A DNA stretch of 64,000 nt from JBKEDC01 sp047975205 (GCA_047975205.1 JBKEDC010000036.1:1-64000), one strand, 5' to 3'. Positions 43,687-52,807 are shown, counted from the first letter of the stretch. The notes: generated from the letters alone by a model not told the origin. Numbers and translations are program-made.

Positions 43687-44187
43687 ATGACAATAAAAGA
43701 AAAATTACTAAATAATACTTGGTTAAAATCGGAACTTAAGAAAAAGAATCGATTGAAGAGTTTCGTGAATATCAATAATGCTGCTACCATTGGGCTTATT
43801 TGGCAAAATGAAGACATCGAAGCAACAACTTATTTAATTGAGTTATTGCAAAATCGAAATATTGTTATAGAGAAGCTATGTTTTGCAAACACTCCCGGAG
43901 AAATGGTTTTTTCAAAAAAAGACTTCAGCTTTTTTGGTAGGCCTAAGTCGGATATTGTAAAAGAATTTATAAATAAGCCGTTTGATATCCTCATTGATAT
44001 AACAAAAGATTCTACTTTTGAAATAAAGGTTATCAGGGCATTGTCAAAAGCGAAATTTAAGGTTGGTAGTTCTGTTAGTGATTCAAATTATTTAGATTTA
44101 AATATTCAGATAAAAGGAGGAGCTAAGTCAATGTACTTAGTAGAGCAAATACTTTTTTATTTGGAAGCGATTAATAACGTAAAATAA
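43687..44187 (+). CDS. DUF6913 family protein
   Basis: 166 residues, cytoplasmic, no membrane segment. The start is basic and helical (KEKLLNNTWLKSELKKKNR). The core is alpha/beta with LIWQNEDIEATTYLIELL, a PGEMVFSKKDFSFFGRPK hinge and the C-terminal MYLVEQILFYLEAI. It belongs to the DUF6913 Bacteroidetes family, which I recall often standing directly before dapA, as here (dapA ATG one base after the stop). Function is unknown; strict linkage suggests a lysine/DAP or cell-wall link. Confidence 0.75.
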   Translation: MTIKEKLLNNTWLKSELKKKNRLKSFVNINNAATIGLIWQNEDIEATTYLIELLQNRNIVIEKLCFANTPGEMVFSKKDFSFFGRPKSDIVKEFINKPFDILIDITKDSTFEIKVIRALSKAKFKVGSSVSDSNYLDLNIQIKGGAKSMYLVEQILFYLEAINNVK

Positions 44188-44188
44188 T

Positions 44189-45079
44189 ATGACAAGATTG
44201 TTTGAGGGAGCTGGAGTAGCTTTGGTAACGCCGTTTCATGCGGATAATACAATTGATTTTGAAAGTTTAAATAACCTGATTAATTTCCAAATTGAAGCTG
44301 GGATTGATTATGTTGTTGTGCTCGGCACAACTGCTGAGACTCCAACCCTCTCTGAAGAAGAGCAAGAACAAATTATAAGTTGCGTTAGACAGCAAGTAGA
44401 TGGCAGAGTGCCAATTGTTTTAGGATTGGGGGGTAATAATCCAGACTCAGTTATATCGCGTATTCGTAAAATTGATTTTTCAGGAGTTGCTGCAATTCTG
44501 TCAGTAACACCCTATTATAATAAACCTCAGCAAGCAGGATTAGTTGCGTATTATAAAACTATTGCAAAAGCTTCCCCTGTTCCTATCATATTATACAACG
44601 TGCCGGGAAGAACGGGAGTTAAATTATCTACTGATAGTGCAGTTCAGCTATCTTTGTCTTGTGAAAATATAGTAGGTATAAAAGAAGCTTCCGGAGATTT
44701 AAATCAAGTGACAGAGATTGTTAGGGATGCACCAAACAATTTTTCGGTAATATCAGGAGATGATGCGTTAACTTTGCCAGTTTTGTCAGTAGGTGGTTGT
44801 GGAGTGATTTCAGTTATTGCTAACGCTTTCCCGGAAGAGATGACTAATATTGCTAGGTTGATAAGAGAACAAAAGTTGGAAGAGGCAAAACAACTACATT
44901 TGAAATTAGCTCGAATGTGCAATTTAATATTTAAAGAAGGAAACCCAACGGGAATTAAAGCATTAATGAATCTAATGGGGTTATGCAGACCAAATTGCCG
45001 ATTACCTTTGGTAGAGGCTAGCGATTCTTTAACTAATGAATTAAATGTTGAATTAGAGACATTGAGAAGAACAAAATAG
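44189..45079 (+). CDS. dapA: 4-hydroxy-tetrahydrodipicolinate synthase
   Basis: Condenses pyruvate with aspartate semialdehyde in lysine and meso-DAP synthesis. 296 residues, (beta/alpha)8 aldolase. Schiff-base Lys165 in VGIKEASGD; proton-relay Tyr136 and Arg141 in ILYNVPGRTG; GTTAE at 46-50. Start ATG follows the DUF6913 stop by 1 bp, implying coupled expression. Cytoplasmic. Confidence 0.96.
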   Translation: MTRLFEGAGVALVTPFHADNTIDFESLNNLINFQIEAGIDYVVVLGTTAETPTLSEEEQEQIISCVRQQVDGRVPIVLGLGGNNPDSVISRIRKIDFSGVAAILSVTPYYNKPQQAGLVAYYKTIAKASPVPIILYNVPGRTGVKLSTDSAVQLSLSCENIVGIKEASGDLNQVTEIVRDAPNNFSVISGDDALTLPVLSVGGCGVISVIANAFPEEMTNIARLIREQKLEEAKQLHLKLARMCNLIFKEGNPTGIKALMNLMGLCRPNCRLPLVEASDSLTNELNVELETLRRTK

Positions 45080-45181
45080 TTAGAATTAGCAGATTGGTAG
45101 TATGTAATATCACTTCTTAAATCGGTAGGAAAATTTTTTCTAAATGGGTGTCAATATCTTGATATTTGATAGATTATCTCA

Positions 45182-47191
45182 TTATTCAGAATCAATCCTC
45201 TTTTGCAGTAAATACATTTTATCTCTAAGGCGGGCTGCTTCTATGAAGTCGAGTTCTTTTGCAGCTTTTTGCATCTCCTTCTTGATTCTTGTTATAGCTT
45301 TCTCTAAAGTAGGTTTATCCATCATATCTACAATCGGATCTGCAACCATATTTGAACCATCTGTTCCTTTGCTGTAAGATTTGTTGTCGCTTCGATATTC
45401 ATAACCGATAATTTCTCGGGATGGTTTTATAATTGGCTGAGGTGTTTTGTTGTGCTCATCGTTGTATTCCATTTGCTTAGCACGACGATAGTTAGTAGAA
45501 TCAATGGTGCGCTGCATAGAATCAGTAATTTTATCGGCATACATAATGACTTGTCCATTTATGTTTCTAGCTGCTCGACCTGCTGTCTGGGTTAAGGAAC
45601 GCTCTGACCGTAAGAACCCTTCTTTGTCAGCATCGATAATTGCCACTAATGACACTTCGGGAAGATCTAGTCCTTCTCGCAAAAGATTGATGCCGACTAG
45701 TACATTAAATATTCCTCTACGCAAATCTTCCATAATCTGGATACGCTCTAGCGTATCTATATCAGAGTGAATATAACGCGTTTTAATACCCATGTCAGAT
45801 AGGTATTTGCTCAGTTCTTCGGCCATTCGCTTGGTAAGAGTAGTTACGAGTACTCGTTCATCCGTTTTTATACGTAAATGGATTTCTTTCATCAAGTCAT
45901 CAATCTGATTAGCAGAAGGACGAACTTCAATAATAGGATCAAGCAAACCGGTTGGACGAATAATTTGCTCCACGATAACCCCCTCTGATTTTTGTAGCTC
46001 GTAATCAGCCGGAGTAGCACTTACATATAAAACTTGATTGACGATGCTTTCGTACTCTTCGAATTTTAGAGGTCGATTATCAATAGCTGATGGCAAGCGA
46101 AAACCATATTCTACGAGATTAATTTTGCGTGAATGGTCGCCTCCGTACATAGCTCGAATTTGAGGAACAGTAACATGACTTTCATCAATAATTGTGAGGT
46201 AATCATCAGGGAAATAATCGAGTAGACAGAATGGACGACTACCGGCTTCCCTGCCATCGAAGTAACGTGAATAATTCTCTACTCCCGGACAATACCCAAG
46301 TTCGCGCATCATTTCTAAATCGAATTCCACGCGTTCTTGAATTCTTTTGGCTTCAAGAGGTTTACCCACTTCTTTAAAAAAATCCACTTGCTTCATTAAG
46401 TCATCTTGAATTTGGCGGATAGACATTTGCATTCGCTCTTTTGTCGTAACAAAAATATTAGCCGGATAAATTACAGCTGTTTCTAATTGTTCGATAATTT
46501 GCCCTTCTATCGGGTCGAAGCTATATACTTCTTCTATTTCATCGCCCCAAAAAACAATGCGGATAGCATAGTCGGCATAAGCTAGATATACATCAATTGT
46601 ATCTCCTTTAACCCTAAAGTTTCCGCGATTAAATTCCACCTCATTCCTGGAATACAGAGCATCTACAAGCTTATATAAGAGCTGATTCCTACTAATGGTA
46701 TCGCCTTGATTGACTTCGGTTACATTAGCGTGGAAATCTTCGGGATTACCAATACCATACAGACAAGAAACAGATGAAACTACAATAACATCACGTCTTC
46801 CGGAGAGCAAAGCCGAGGTAGCACTTAATCGGAGTTTCTCAATATCTTGATTAATAGACAAATCCTTTTCTATATAAGTGTCAGTCGTTGGAAGATAAGC
46901 TTCCGGTTGATAATAATCATAATATGAAACGAAATACTCTACGGCATTATTTGGGAAGAACTGCTTCATCTCACTATATAACTGAGCAGCCAGCGTTTTA
47001 TTATGCGATAAGATTAGGGTGGGGCGTTGCACCTTTTCAATAACATTTGCCATGGTGAAAGTCTTACCCGATCCGGTAACCCCTTGTAGGGTTTGGAAAC
47101 GAACCTCATTCTTTATGCCTGAGGCAATTTGTTTTATTGCCTCAGGCTGATCGCCCATAGGTTGATAAGGTGCAACGACTTTTAGTTCCAT
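45182..47191 (-). CDS. uvrB: Excinuclease ABC subunit B
   Basis: DNA damage verification in nucleotide excision repair. 669 residues. Helicase motif I GVTGSGKTFTMANV, the beta-hairpin region VSYYDYYQPEAYLP, DEAD-type IDESHVTVPQ, motif V/VI (GINLLREGLDLPEV, QTAGRAARN). The C-terminal UVR domain (about 630-665, LEFIEAARLRD-like: LDFIEAARLRDKMY) binds UvrC. Last gene of a minus-strand HAD-EEP-uvrB cluster, 3 bp after the EEP gene. Confidence 0.97.
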   Translation of the reverse strand: MELKVVAPYQPMGDQPEAIKQIASGIKNEVRFQTLQGVTGSGKTFTMANVIEKVQRPTLILSHNKTLAAQLYSEMKQFFPNNAVEYFVSYYDYYQPEAYLPTTDTYIEKDLSINQDIEKLRLSATSALLSGRRDVIVVSSVSCLYGIGNPEDFHANVTEVNQGDTISRNQLLYKLVDALYSRNEVEFNRGNFRVKGDTIDVYLAYADYAIRIVFWGDEIEEVYSFDPIEGQIIEQLETAVIYPANIFVTTKERMQMSIRQIQDDLMKQVDFFKEVGKPLEAKRIQERVEFDLEMMRELGYCPGVENYSRYFDGREAGSRPFCLLDYFPDDYLTIIDESHVTVPQIRAMYGGDHSRKINLVEYGFRLPSAIDNRPLKFEEYESIVNQVLYVSATPADYELQKSEGVIVEQIIRPTGLLDPIIEVRPSANQIDDLMKEIHLRIKTDERVLVTTLTKRMAEELSKYLSDMGIKTRYIHSDIDTLERIQIMEDLRRGIFNVLVGINLLREGLDLPEVSLVAIIDADKEGFLRSERSLTQTAGRAARNINGQVIMYADKITDSMQRTIDSTNYRRAKQMEYNDEHNKTPQPIIKPSREIIGYEYRSDNKSYSKGTDGSNMVADPIVDMMDKPTLEKAITRIKKEMQKAAKELDFIEAARLRDKMYLLQKRIDSE

Positions 47192-47194
47192 TGT

Positions 47195-48193
47195 TTATTG
47201 TTGTAATGTAAAATAAACGGGGAAATGATCAGAAACACCTCCGTAATAGTTTGGTCCTCCGTAAGTTCTATTAGGCGACATATCTCCATTTTTCTTGCTG
47301 ATATATTCCATCCAAGGTTGATGAAAAATATGCCCAATATTGTCGCTCACTTTTAATCCATTGCTATCAAGCAATGATTTAGAAACAATCAGATTGTCAA
47401 GCATATTCCAATTTCCTCGGAAGTTATAGGTTCCTTCATCTTTTAAATCGGCAGGAAGCATTAAATTAACTAACATGCTTTCCTCACTTGGTAGTTTTGC
47501 TCCAAGTGTTTCATAAATACTTTTGTTTTGGGGTTCATCATTCATATCTCCCATGACCACAATATTGGCATTCGGATTTGCAGCTAATACTTTATCGATA
47601 GATTCTTTTAACACATTAGCTGCAGCTATTCGGTGAGGTTCTGACTGTTCAGTTCCTCCAATTCTTGATGGCCAGTGATTTACATAAATGTGGAAATTTT
47701 CACCACCAATTTTACCTTCCGCATGTAAGATGTCACGAGTAGCGAACCCGGGATTAACATGCAATGCTTCAGAATGAATTAATTTTAAGATTTTAGGATT
47801 GTACAGTAAAGCGACATCAATGCCACGTTTATCAGGACTCTCGTAATGAGCAATTGCATAGTTACCTTTTTTCAAGCTCGGCTGAGCAACTAAGTCTTCA
47901 AGTACTTTCTGATTTTCAATTTCTTCCAGCCCAATGATAGCAGGTAGGCTTTTTGTATTAACATTACTGATAACCTTGGCTAGATCACTTAGTTTTTGTT
48001 CATATCGTTTTTCAGTCCATTGTTTTTTACTTTCAGGAGTAAATTCTTCATCGATTTTTTTCGGATCATCAATTGTGTCAAAGAGATTTTCCACATTGTA
48101 ATTCATCACAATCAGGCTTTTGGGATTCAACTTGCTTTTACAAGAGACTAATGCTACTAAAGCAATTAAAAGTAATAAATTTATTCTTTTCAT
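47195..48193 (-). CDS. Endonuclease/exonuclease/phosphatase-family lipoprotein
   Basis: 332 residues. Lipobox LVALVSC (Cys18) predicts an envelope lipoprotein. EEP-fold active-site motifs: MNYNVENLFDT, GLEEIEN (metal Glu), VNHWPSR (catalytic His), VVMGDMNDEP and GVSDHFPVYF. Members hydrolyse phosphodiester or phosphomonoester bonds (DNA, nucleotides, lipids, inositol phosphates). Periplasmic or surface nutrient phosphatase is most likely. It lies 3 bp from both neighbours in a compact operon with uvrB. Substrate unknown. Confidence 0.88.
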   Translation of the reverse strand: MKRINLLLLIALVALVSCKSKLNPKSLIVMNYNVENLFDTIDDPKKIDEEFTPESKKQWTEKRYEQKLSDLAKVISNVNTKSLPAIIGLEEIENQKVLEDLVAQPSLKKGNYAIAHYESPDKRGIDVALLYNPKILKLIHSEALHVNPGFATRDILHAEGKIGGENFHIYVNHWPSRIGGTEQSEPHRIAAANVLKESIDKVLAANPNANIVVMGDMNDEPQNKSIYETLGAKLPSEESMLVNLMLPADLKDEGTYNFRGNWNMLDNLIVSKSLLDSNGLKVSDNIGHIFHQPWMEYISKKNGDMSPNRTYGGPNYYGGVSDHFPVYFTLQQ

Positions 48194-48196
48194 ATT

Positions 48197-48802
48197 TTAT
48201 TCTTTTCCAATGGTTACTTCATAATAATTTCTAACATCAATCCACTTCATGCCGCAAGCCTCAGCAGCTTGCATACCTAGAATTCCATCTTCAAACACCA
48301 AACAATCTTTCGGTGCTATCTGCATAATTTCAGCACATTTCAAAAAAGTTTCAGGATGAGGTTTGTGTTTTTTTACATCTTCAGAAGTTACGATAGCATC
48401 GAAATACGACATCATGTTACATTGTTTAAGCACACTTTCGGTGAGCGAACGCCAACCACCGGTTCCAACAGTCATAGGTATATTTCCATGAAAATGTTTC
48501 ACCACATCCAAAACGGGCTCAATAGGACAAACCATATGCATACTTTTTGCATATTCAGCCTCTTTTTTGTCTCCTACTGATTTAGCATCCATTCGAGTTC
48601 CGAAACGAAGATTTAATTCCTCAATAGTTTCATAGACAGGGATACCCGCAAGTGTATCGAAAAGTTCAGTTGTAAAATTAATTCCATAAGGACTTACAGC
48701 ATTTTTCCATGCTATGTAGTGAATAGGCATGGTATCACATAATGTGCCGTCGAAATCGAAAATGAAACCTTTTATTCCTTTAGGTATATCATTTAATAGC
48801 AT
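48197..48802 (-). CDS. HAD-superfamily hydrolase, beta-phosphoglucomutase-like
   Basis: 201 residues. HAD motif I FIFDFDGTLCDTMPIHY (Asp17 nucleophile, Asp19 acid/base), a cap domain, motif II MTVGTGGWR, motif III Lys in KKHKPHPETFLKC and motif IV VFEDGILGMQAAEACGM. Sugar-phosphate phosphatase or beta-PGM activity is typical of this group; substrate unknown. First gene of the HAD-EEP-uvrB cluster; -7 element TATTTTTG upstream. Confidence 0.88.
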   Translation of the reverse strand: MLLNDIPKGIKGFIFDFDGTLCDTMPIHYIAWKNAVSPYGINFTTELFDTLAGIPVYETIEELNLRFGTRMDAKSVGDKKEAEYAKSMHMVCPIEPVLDVVKHFHGNIPMTVGTGGWRSLTESVLKQCNMMSYFDAIVTSEDVKKHKPHPETFLKCAEIMQIAPKDCLVFEDGILGMQAAEACGMKWIDVRNYYEVTIGKE

Positions 48803-48826
48803 ACGAGTATTTTATAATATTTTCAG

Positions 48827-48834
48827 CAAAAATA
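48827..48834 (-). promoter_or_regulatory. -7 element of the HAD-EEP-uvrB operon
   Basis: TATTTTTG on the minus strand, exact consensus, 24 bp before the HAD gene start. The -33 region has no TTTG. Confidence 0.45.
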
Positions 48835-48949
48835 AACAAATTGAGCTGACTAATTCTAGTTTTAAGTTTACAAAAAAAGAATATATTGAATTGGGTATAT
48901 TAATTTTACTCTCATTTGGTATGTATAAAGAGTAACATCTTAACCTAAT

Positions 48950-48972
48950 TGTTATCGTTCTCAATGAGAATT
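48950..48972. promoter_or_regulatory. Possible Fur-like palindromic site
   Basis: TTCTCAATGAGAA (48959-48971) is a perfect 13-bp palindrome with a central A. Preceded by TTGTTATCG, it resembles the GAGAA/TTCTC half-sites of Fur boxes. It lies far from both flanking promoters, so this is tentative. Confidence 0.25.
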
Positions 48973-49047
48973 TGTTGAAGAATGTATAATTATGCATATT
49001 ATTCGGATGGAATGAACAGAATTTACGTAATCTTATACTATTTATGA

Positions 49048-49077
49048 TTTGAAATGAAGCATAAAATTGTAATTTTG
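49048..49077 (+). promoter_or_regulatory. Promoter of the 4TM protein and BadF-type kinase genes
   Basis: TTTG at 49048-49051, 18 nt, then TAATTTTG at 49070-49077: both Bacteroidetes promoter elements, 24 bp before ATG 49101. Confidence 0.65.
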
Positions 49078-49100
49078 CTTGATTCTTATAAATATAAAGA

Positions 49101-49496
49101 ATGGATAAACAGTTTTTTTTACTCCTTACAAGTTTGGCTCAGTGGGGAATTTTTGTAGCTATAGTTTTGATTATCTACGGCAAAGTAGAGAATAAATCTT
49201 TGGTAAAAAGAATGGGGCAGGGCATGTTCGTCTTTTTGGGTATTTATGCATTGTGCATTTTAGTAAATGGAGTTATTGAAATTCCACCATATGTAGATAT
49301 AGGAAATGTTACGGCTGAAGCCAAAACTAAAGCATTAGTTTCTTTTATCGGCTTAGCAATGACAGGACTCATAGGAGCTATTTCTTTACTTTTCAGCCTA
49401 GTCAATAAACATAAAATATCTCGAATAGCAACGATTATTTTATTAATATTTGGATTACTGTTGTTTTTTATGATCTATAATCTCCAAAAAATGTAG
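49101..49496 (+). CDS. Small four-helix membrane protein
   Basis: 131 residues, family not recognised. Four hydrophobic segments: about 5-27, 41-62, 75-98 and 105-129 (IATIILLIFGLLLFFMIYNL). No charged catalytic motif and no signal peptide beyond the first helix. It starts the unit with the BadF/NagK-like gene, which follows after 2 bp. That linkage suggests, but does not prove, a role near amino-sugar handling at the inner membrane. Confidence 0.75.
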   Translation: MDKQFFLLLTSLAQWGIFVAIVLIIYGKVENKSLVKRMGQGMFVFLGIYALCILVNGVIEIPPYVDIGNVTAEAKTKALVSFIGLAMTGLIGAISLLFSLVNKHKISRIATIILLIFGLLLFFMIYNLQKM

Positions 49497-49498
49497 TT

Positions 49499-50329
49499 AT
49501 GCGACTGATAGCAGATAGTGGTTCAACAAAAACGGATTGGGCAATCTTGAATGATGCTTTCGTAGTAACTGAATTTCAAACCTCGGGTATAAATCCGTTG
49601 TTCAGAGATACTGAAGATATTTTTAATGAATTAGATGCTGTGCTGAAATCGTACCGAGGGAAAATATCGGCCGTACATTTTTATGGAGCAGGTGTAGTTA
49701 GTTCGGAAAAGGCTGAAGTTGTGAGGAAAGCACTTCGCGAAATATTGGGTAATATTCCCATGGAAATAGAGTCTGATATATTAGGAGCTGCCAGAGCATT
49801 GAGTGGCGACTGTGCTTCGGTAGTTTGTATTTTGGGAACAGGTTCAAATGCATGCTTGTATGACGGTGAAAAATTAGCTTACCATATTCCTCCCATGGGA
49901 TTTATTTTGGGAGATGAGGCAAGTGGTGCTGTGCTTGGAAAACAGCTCATAAGTGATTGTTTCAAGTTGGTGATGCCGAAAAATGTGAGAGAACTTTTCA
50001 TTAATCAATATCAGTTAAATTTAACCAAAGTGATAGATAATGTATACCGAATGGATAGCCCTAATAGATATTTATCGCAATTCGCAAGGTTTTTGAGTGA
50101 TTTCAAAAATGAATCATATTGTCAGGAAGTGTTGACTAGTCAGTTTGGAGCATTCATCGATCGGAATATTTTACAGCTTCCTGATGCCAAAGACTACACT
50201 ATAAACTTCGTAGGAACAGTGGCATCTTATTTTCAACAACAGCTAAAAACACAATTAGAAATTCGAGGATTAAAATTAGGAATTGTACTTAAAAGTCCGA
50301 TTGACGGATTGAAGGTTTATTATTTATAA
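49499..50329 (+). CDS. BadF/BadG/BcrA/BcrD-type ATPase, N-acetylglucosamine-kinase-like
   Basis: 276 residues with the actin/hexokinase-like ATPase fold: phosphate-1 loop LIADSGSTKTDWAIL, phosphate-2 CILGTGSNACLY and the GDEASGAVLGKQLI motif seen in eukaryotic NAGK and bacterial relatives. In Bacteroidetes this single-domain type most likely phosphorylates GlcNAc or a related amino sugar, possibly from peptidoglycan recycling. It follows the 4TM gene by 2 bp. Its 3' end overlaps the end of the convergent M23 peptidase gene by 10 bp. Confidence 0.85.
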   Translation: MRLIADSGSTKTDWAILNDAFVVTEFQTSGINPLFRDTEDIFNELDAVLKSYRGKISAVHFYGAGVVSSEKAEVVRKALREILGNIPMEIESDILGAARALSGDCASVVCILGTGSNACLYDGEKLAYHIPPMGFILGDEASGAVLGKQLISDCFKLVMPKNVRELFINQYQLNLTKVIDNVYRMDSPNRYLSQFARFLSDFKNESYCQEVLTSQFGAFIDRNILQLPDAKDYTINFVGTVASYFQQQLKTQLEIRGLKLGIVLKSPIDGLKVYYL

Positions 50330-52044
50330 AAACTAGCCCGATAAATAGTCGTATTACCTAGCTCATCATTTACCTCAAGCTTTAAACTATGTTCCTTGTT
50401 CATGGTTAACCTATTTCCATCGAACACGTAAAATAATTTATTTAGCTTATATTCATATTCAAATAAAACCCATTTCCCATCAATTTCGCCACGCCAGCTT
50501 CTAATTCCTGACAAGTTATCGGAAACTTTGAAATTAATCTGTTTCTGATTATTCAAACTCATGTCATTATCTATACTTAATGCACGAATAGATGGAGAAA
50601 TGCTGTCAATGCCTATGGCAAAATTACCTAATTGATTTGCTTCAGCTTCAACCCATCCGTTAATGAATATTCCGCCCAAGTAGCTTTCTATCTTATTGTT
50701 TTCATCTAAAGAAATAATACATGCTTTTTCTTGCAGGTGCTTCGGTAAATTTGTAGCTTTAATTTTCAGTTTGAAGCTATTGTGAGTCGGAATATATTCA
50801 TTTCCGATAGATATAATAGGAGAGAACGTATTTTTGCTTCCGGATCGTTCTGTACATGATAGCAATAGATTGGTATAGAAGGTACCTGCAGAGAATGACG
50901 CTTGAGCATTTGGAGTAGAACATTCATATGGATTTTTCCATAGAACATAATTATCATCATGTTGAATAGCTGTACATTCTTTTATATTTTCACCATGTAT
51001 AATAAAGTTAAGTGTGCTGATATTACCGTGAACATCACTTATTCTGTAGCTGACAGATGTGGTATCCTTATCGTGAATCTCAAATGTTCCCTGTCTTTTT
51101 AAGATGCCGAAGTTATTCATTCTATTATTGGCTTCCACATAACTCTTTTGATAACGAATATGATGTTTTTTCTGATAGGCATAATCACAATAGCTATTGG
51201 CATATTTCGTATCTTCAAAGTCGAATTCATCCATACAAAAAGTATAGATAGGTTCATCATTTACCCTTAATATGTTTTCAAAAATTCCGCATCTATTGGT
51301 GCTGCCGTCTAAAAAATCTTGCATATACAATCCTAATCCGATAGTGCCATTTGCAGTTATATTATTGCCCGATTCTAGTTTATATTTTCCGTTGCCCCCC
51401 GTAACTTTAAATGGTTTTTGACAATGTTTTCCATTAACGGTCGCATTGGTAGAAAGCGGATATATCATTAGCCCCTTAATCCTAGGTGGCATATTATCTT
51501 TTATATCAAAGTTAAACATTAATGGATTAACCGGATGTTCTGATTTAGTATCTCGAATCTCAAAATGTAGATGAGGCCCTCCGGAACCTCCGGTATTGCC
51601 GGAATAAGCAATGACGTCTCCCTGTTTAACATCAAACGTGCCTTTGGGAACTTGAATATCCACAGCAAAACTTTCTTTTTGATATTGTATGTTTCGAACA
51701 TAGTTGGATATCAAATTGTTATAACGCCTCAAATGACCGTAAACGGTGGTGTATCCATTAGGATGATCAATATATAAAGCTAATCCATATCCGTAGGGAG
51801 AAACTTTAATTCTTGAAATGGTACCTGAGGCAGCGGCATGCACACTCAGCCCTTGCCTCCCTTGTGTTTTGATGTCAATGCCGGCATGGAAATGATTTCC
51901 CCTTAACTCTCCAAAATTTCCGGCTAGAAATAAAGGAATTTTAAGGGGTGATTTGAAATAATCTTTATCGGCATCATTAATCTGATGATATGCAGAGGAA
52001 AAGTAATGAAATAAAAGCAATGTAAGTAGCAAAATTGAGCGCAT
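50320..52044 (-). CDS. M23-family (LytM-type) peptidase with long C-terminal region
   Basis: 574 residues from ATG 52044, which gives a clean signal peptide (MRSILLLTLLLFHYFSSA); the frame to 52101 adds 19 non-signal residues. The M23 domain is near the N-terminus: zinc His/Asp in HFHAGIDIKTQGRQG and the HxH pair in GPHLHFEIRD, all active-site residues present. The remaining roughly 380 residues are Asn/Ser-rich beta strands of unknown fold, including immunoglobulin-like patterns. Likely a periplasmic peptidoglycan endopeptidase. Convergent with the BadF-type gene with a 10-bp overlap at the ends. Confidence 0.88.
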   Translation of the reverse strand: MRSILLLTLLLFHYFSSAYHQINDADKDYFKSPLKIPLFLAGNFGELRGNHFHAGIDIKTQGRQGLSVHAAASGTISRIKVSPYGYGLALYIDHPNGYTTVYGHLRRYNNLISNYVRNIQYQKESFAVDIQVPKGTFDVKQGDVIAYSGNTGGSGGPHLHFEIRDTKSEHPVNPLMFNFDIKDNMPPRIKGLMIYPLSTNATVNGKHCQKPFKVTGGNGKYKLESGNNITANGTIGLGLYMQDFLDGSTNRCGIFENILRVNDEPIYTFCMDEFDFEDTKYANSYCDYAYQKKHHIRYQKSYVEANNRMNNFGILKRQGTFEIHDKDTTSVSYRISDVHGNISTLNFIIHGENIKECTAIQHDDNYVLWKNPYECSTPNAQASFSAGTFYTNLLLSCTERSGSKNTFSPIISIGNEYIPTHNSFKLKIKATNLPKHLQEKACIISLDENNKIESYLGGIFINGWVEAEANQLGNFAIGIDSISPSIRALSIDNDMSLNNQKQINFKVSDNLSGIRSWRGEIDGKWVLFEYEYKLNKLFYVFDGNRLTMNKEHSLKLEVNDELGNTTIYRASFYK

Positions 52045-52156
52045 AGAAATAAAATGTAGTGAAAAAATAAAAATTATATCATAAGAAGTGATTGGATGCA
52101 AATATTTTAGAGACTTTACATAAATAAAAGAAGTAAAGTATCAGATAGATTCTCGC

Positions 52157-52164
52157 CAAATTTA
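52157..52164 (-). promoter_or_regulatory. Possible -7 element for the M23 peptidase gene
   Basis: Minus-strand TAAATTTG, exact consensus, back to back with the plus-strand -7 at 52166-52173. The implied leader of about 105 nt is long, hence low confidence. Confidence 0.3.
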
Positions 52165-52165
52165 C

Positions 52166-52173
52166 TATTTTTG
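52166..52173 (+). promoter_or_regulatory. -7 element of the coiled-coil/zapA unit
   Basis: TATTTTTG, exact consensus, 19 bp before ATG 52193. Confidence 0.5.
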
Positions 52174-52192
52174 TCATATAAATCATAAAACA

Positions 52193-52486
52193 ATGACCAA
52201 CGAGGAGGGGCTTTTATTAGATAGATTTAAGCATACCGTTCGCTCTTTGCAACTTAGGTATGAAAAACTCTTGGAAAAGAATGAACAACTCGTTCAGCAA
52301 GTTCAAAGGCTAGAAGATGAGCTTTTAGATACCTCGTATAGCAAGCAAATGTTGGAAAAAAGATATGATAATTTGAAAGTTGCAGGCGTAATGTCGATGA
52401 ATGATGAAGATAAGGAGTTGACTAAGAAACGAATCAACAAAATGATGCGGGAAATTGATAAATGTATTGCTCAGTTAAATGTGTGA
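52193..52486 (+). CDS. Small coiled-coil protein upstream of zapA
   Basis: 97 residues, almost all helical and heptad-like (LLLDRFKHTVRSLQLRYEKLLEKNEQLVQQVQRLEDELL), ending in a short basic/acidic helix. No membrane segment. Not recognised as a named family. Its size, coiled-coil nature and position 12 bp before zapA suggest a ZapB-like cell-division partner. I recall an equivalent uncharacterised gene before zapA in other Bacteroidales. Confidence 0.78.
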   Translation: MTNEEGLLLDRFKHTVRSLQLRYEKLLEKNEQLVQQVQRLEDELLDTSYSKQMLEKRYDNLKVAGVMSMNDEDKELTKKRINKMMREIDKCIAQLNV

Positions 52487-52498
52487 GCAGGCTAGGGT

Positions 52499-52795
52499 AT
52501 GACAACTGATCGCAAAATAAATATAACGGTAGGAATTAACGGAAAGAAATATCCAACAACAATTCCTGTGAACGAGGAGGAAATATATCGAAAGGCAGCT
52601 AAGCAGGTAGGAAATAAGTTAAAGGCTTATCAAGAAAACTTTAAAAACCTGAATGCTGAAGATTGTTTAGGATTGGTAGCTTTTCAGTTTGCGTTAGAGA
52701 AACTTAAGCTTGATCAAGAGCAGGACATTTCACCATTTGTAGATGAAATAGAACGCTTAAATGATGAGCTTAGCGATTATTTGTCAAAAGATTAA
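52499..52795 (+). CDS. zapA: Cell division protein ZapA
   Basis: 98 residues. ZapA N-terminal domain (KINITVGINGKKYPTTIPVNEEEIYRKAAKQVGNKL), then a helical C-terminal dimerisation tail (FQFALEKLKLDQEQDISPFVDEIERLNDEL). Promotes FtsZ bundling at the division ring. Follows the coiled-coil gene by 12 bp and precedes a hairpin and rny. Confidence 0.9.
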   Translation: MTTDRKINITVGINGKKYPTTIPVNEEEIYRKAAKQVGNKLKAYQENFKNLNAEDCLGLVAFQFALEKLKLDQEQDISPFVDEIERLNDELSDYLSKD

Positions 52796-52807
52796 TGAGT
52801 GTTACAA

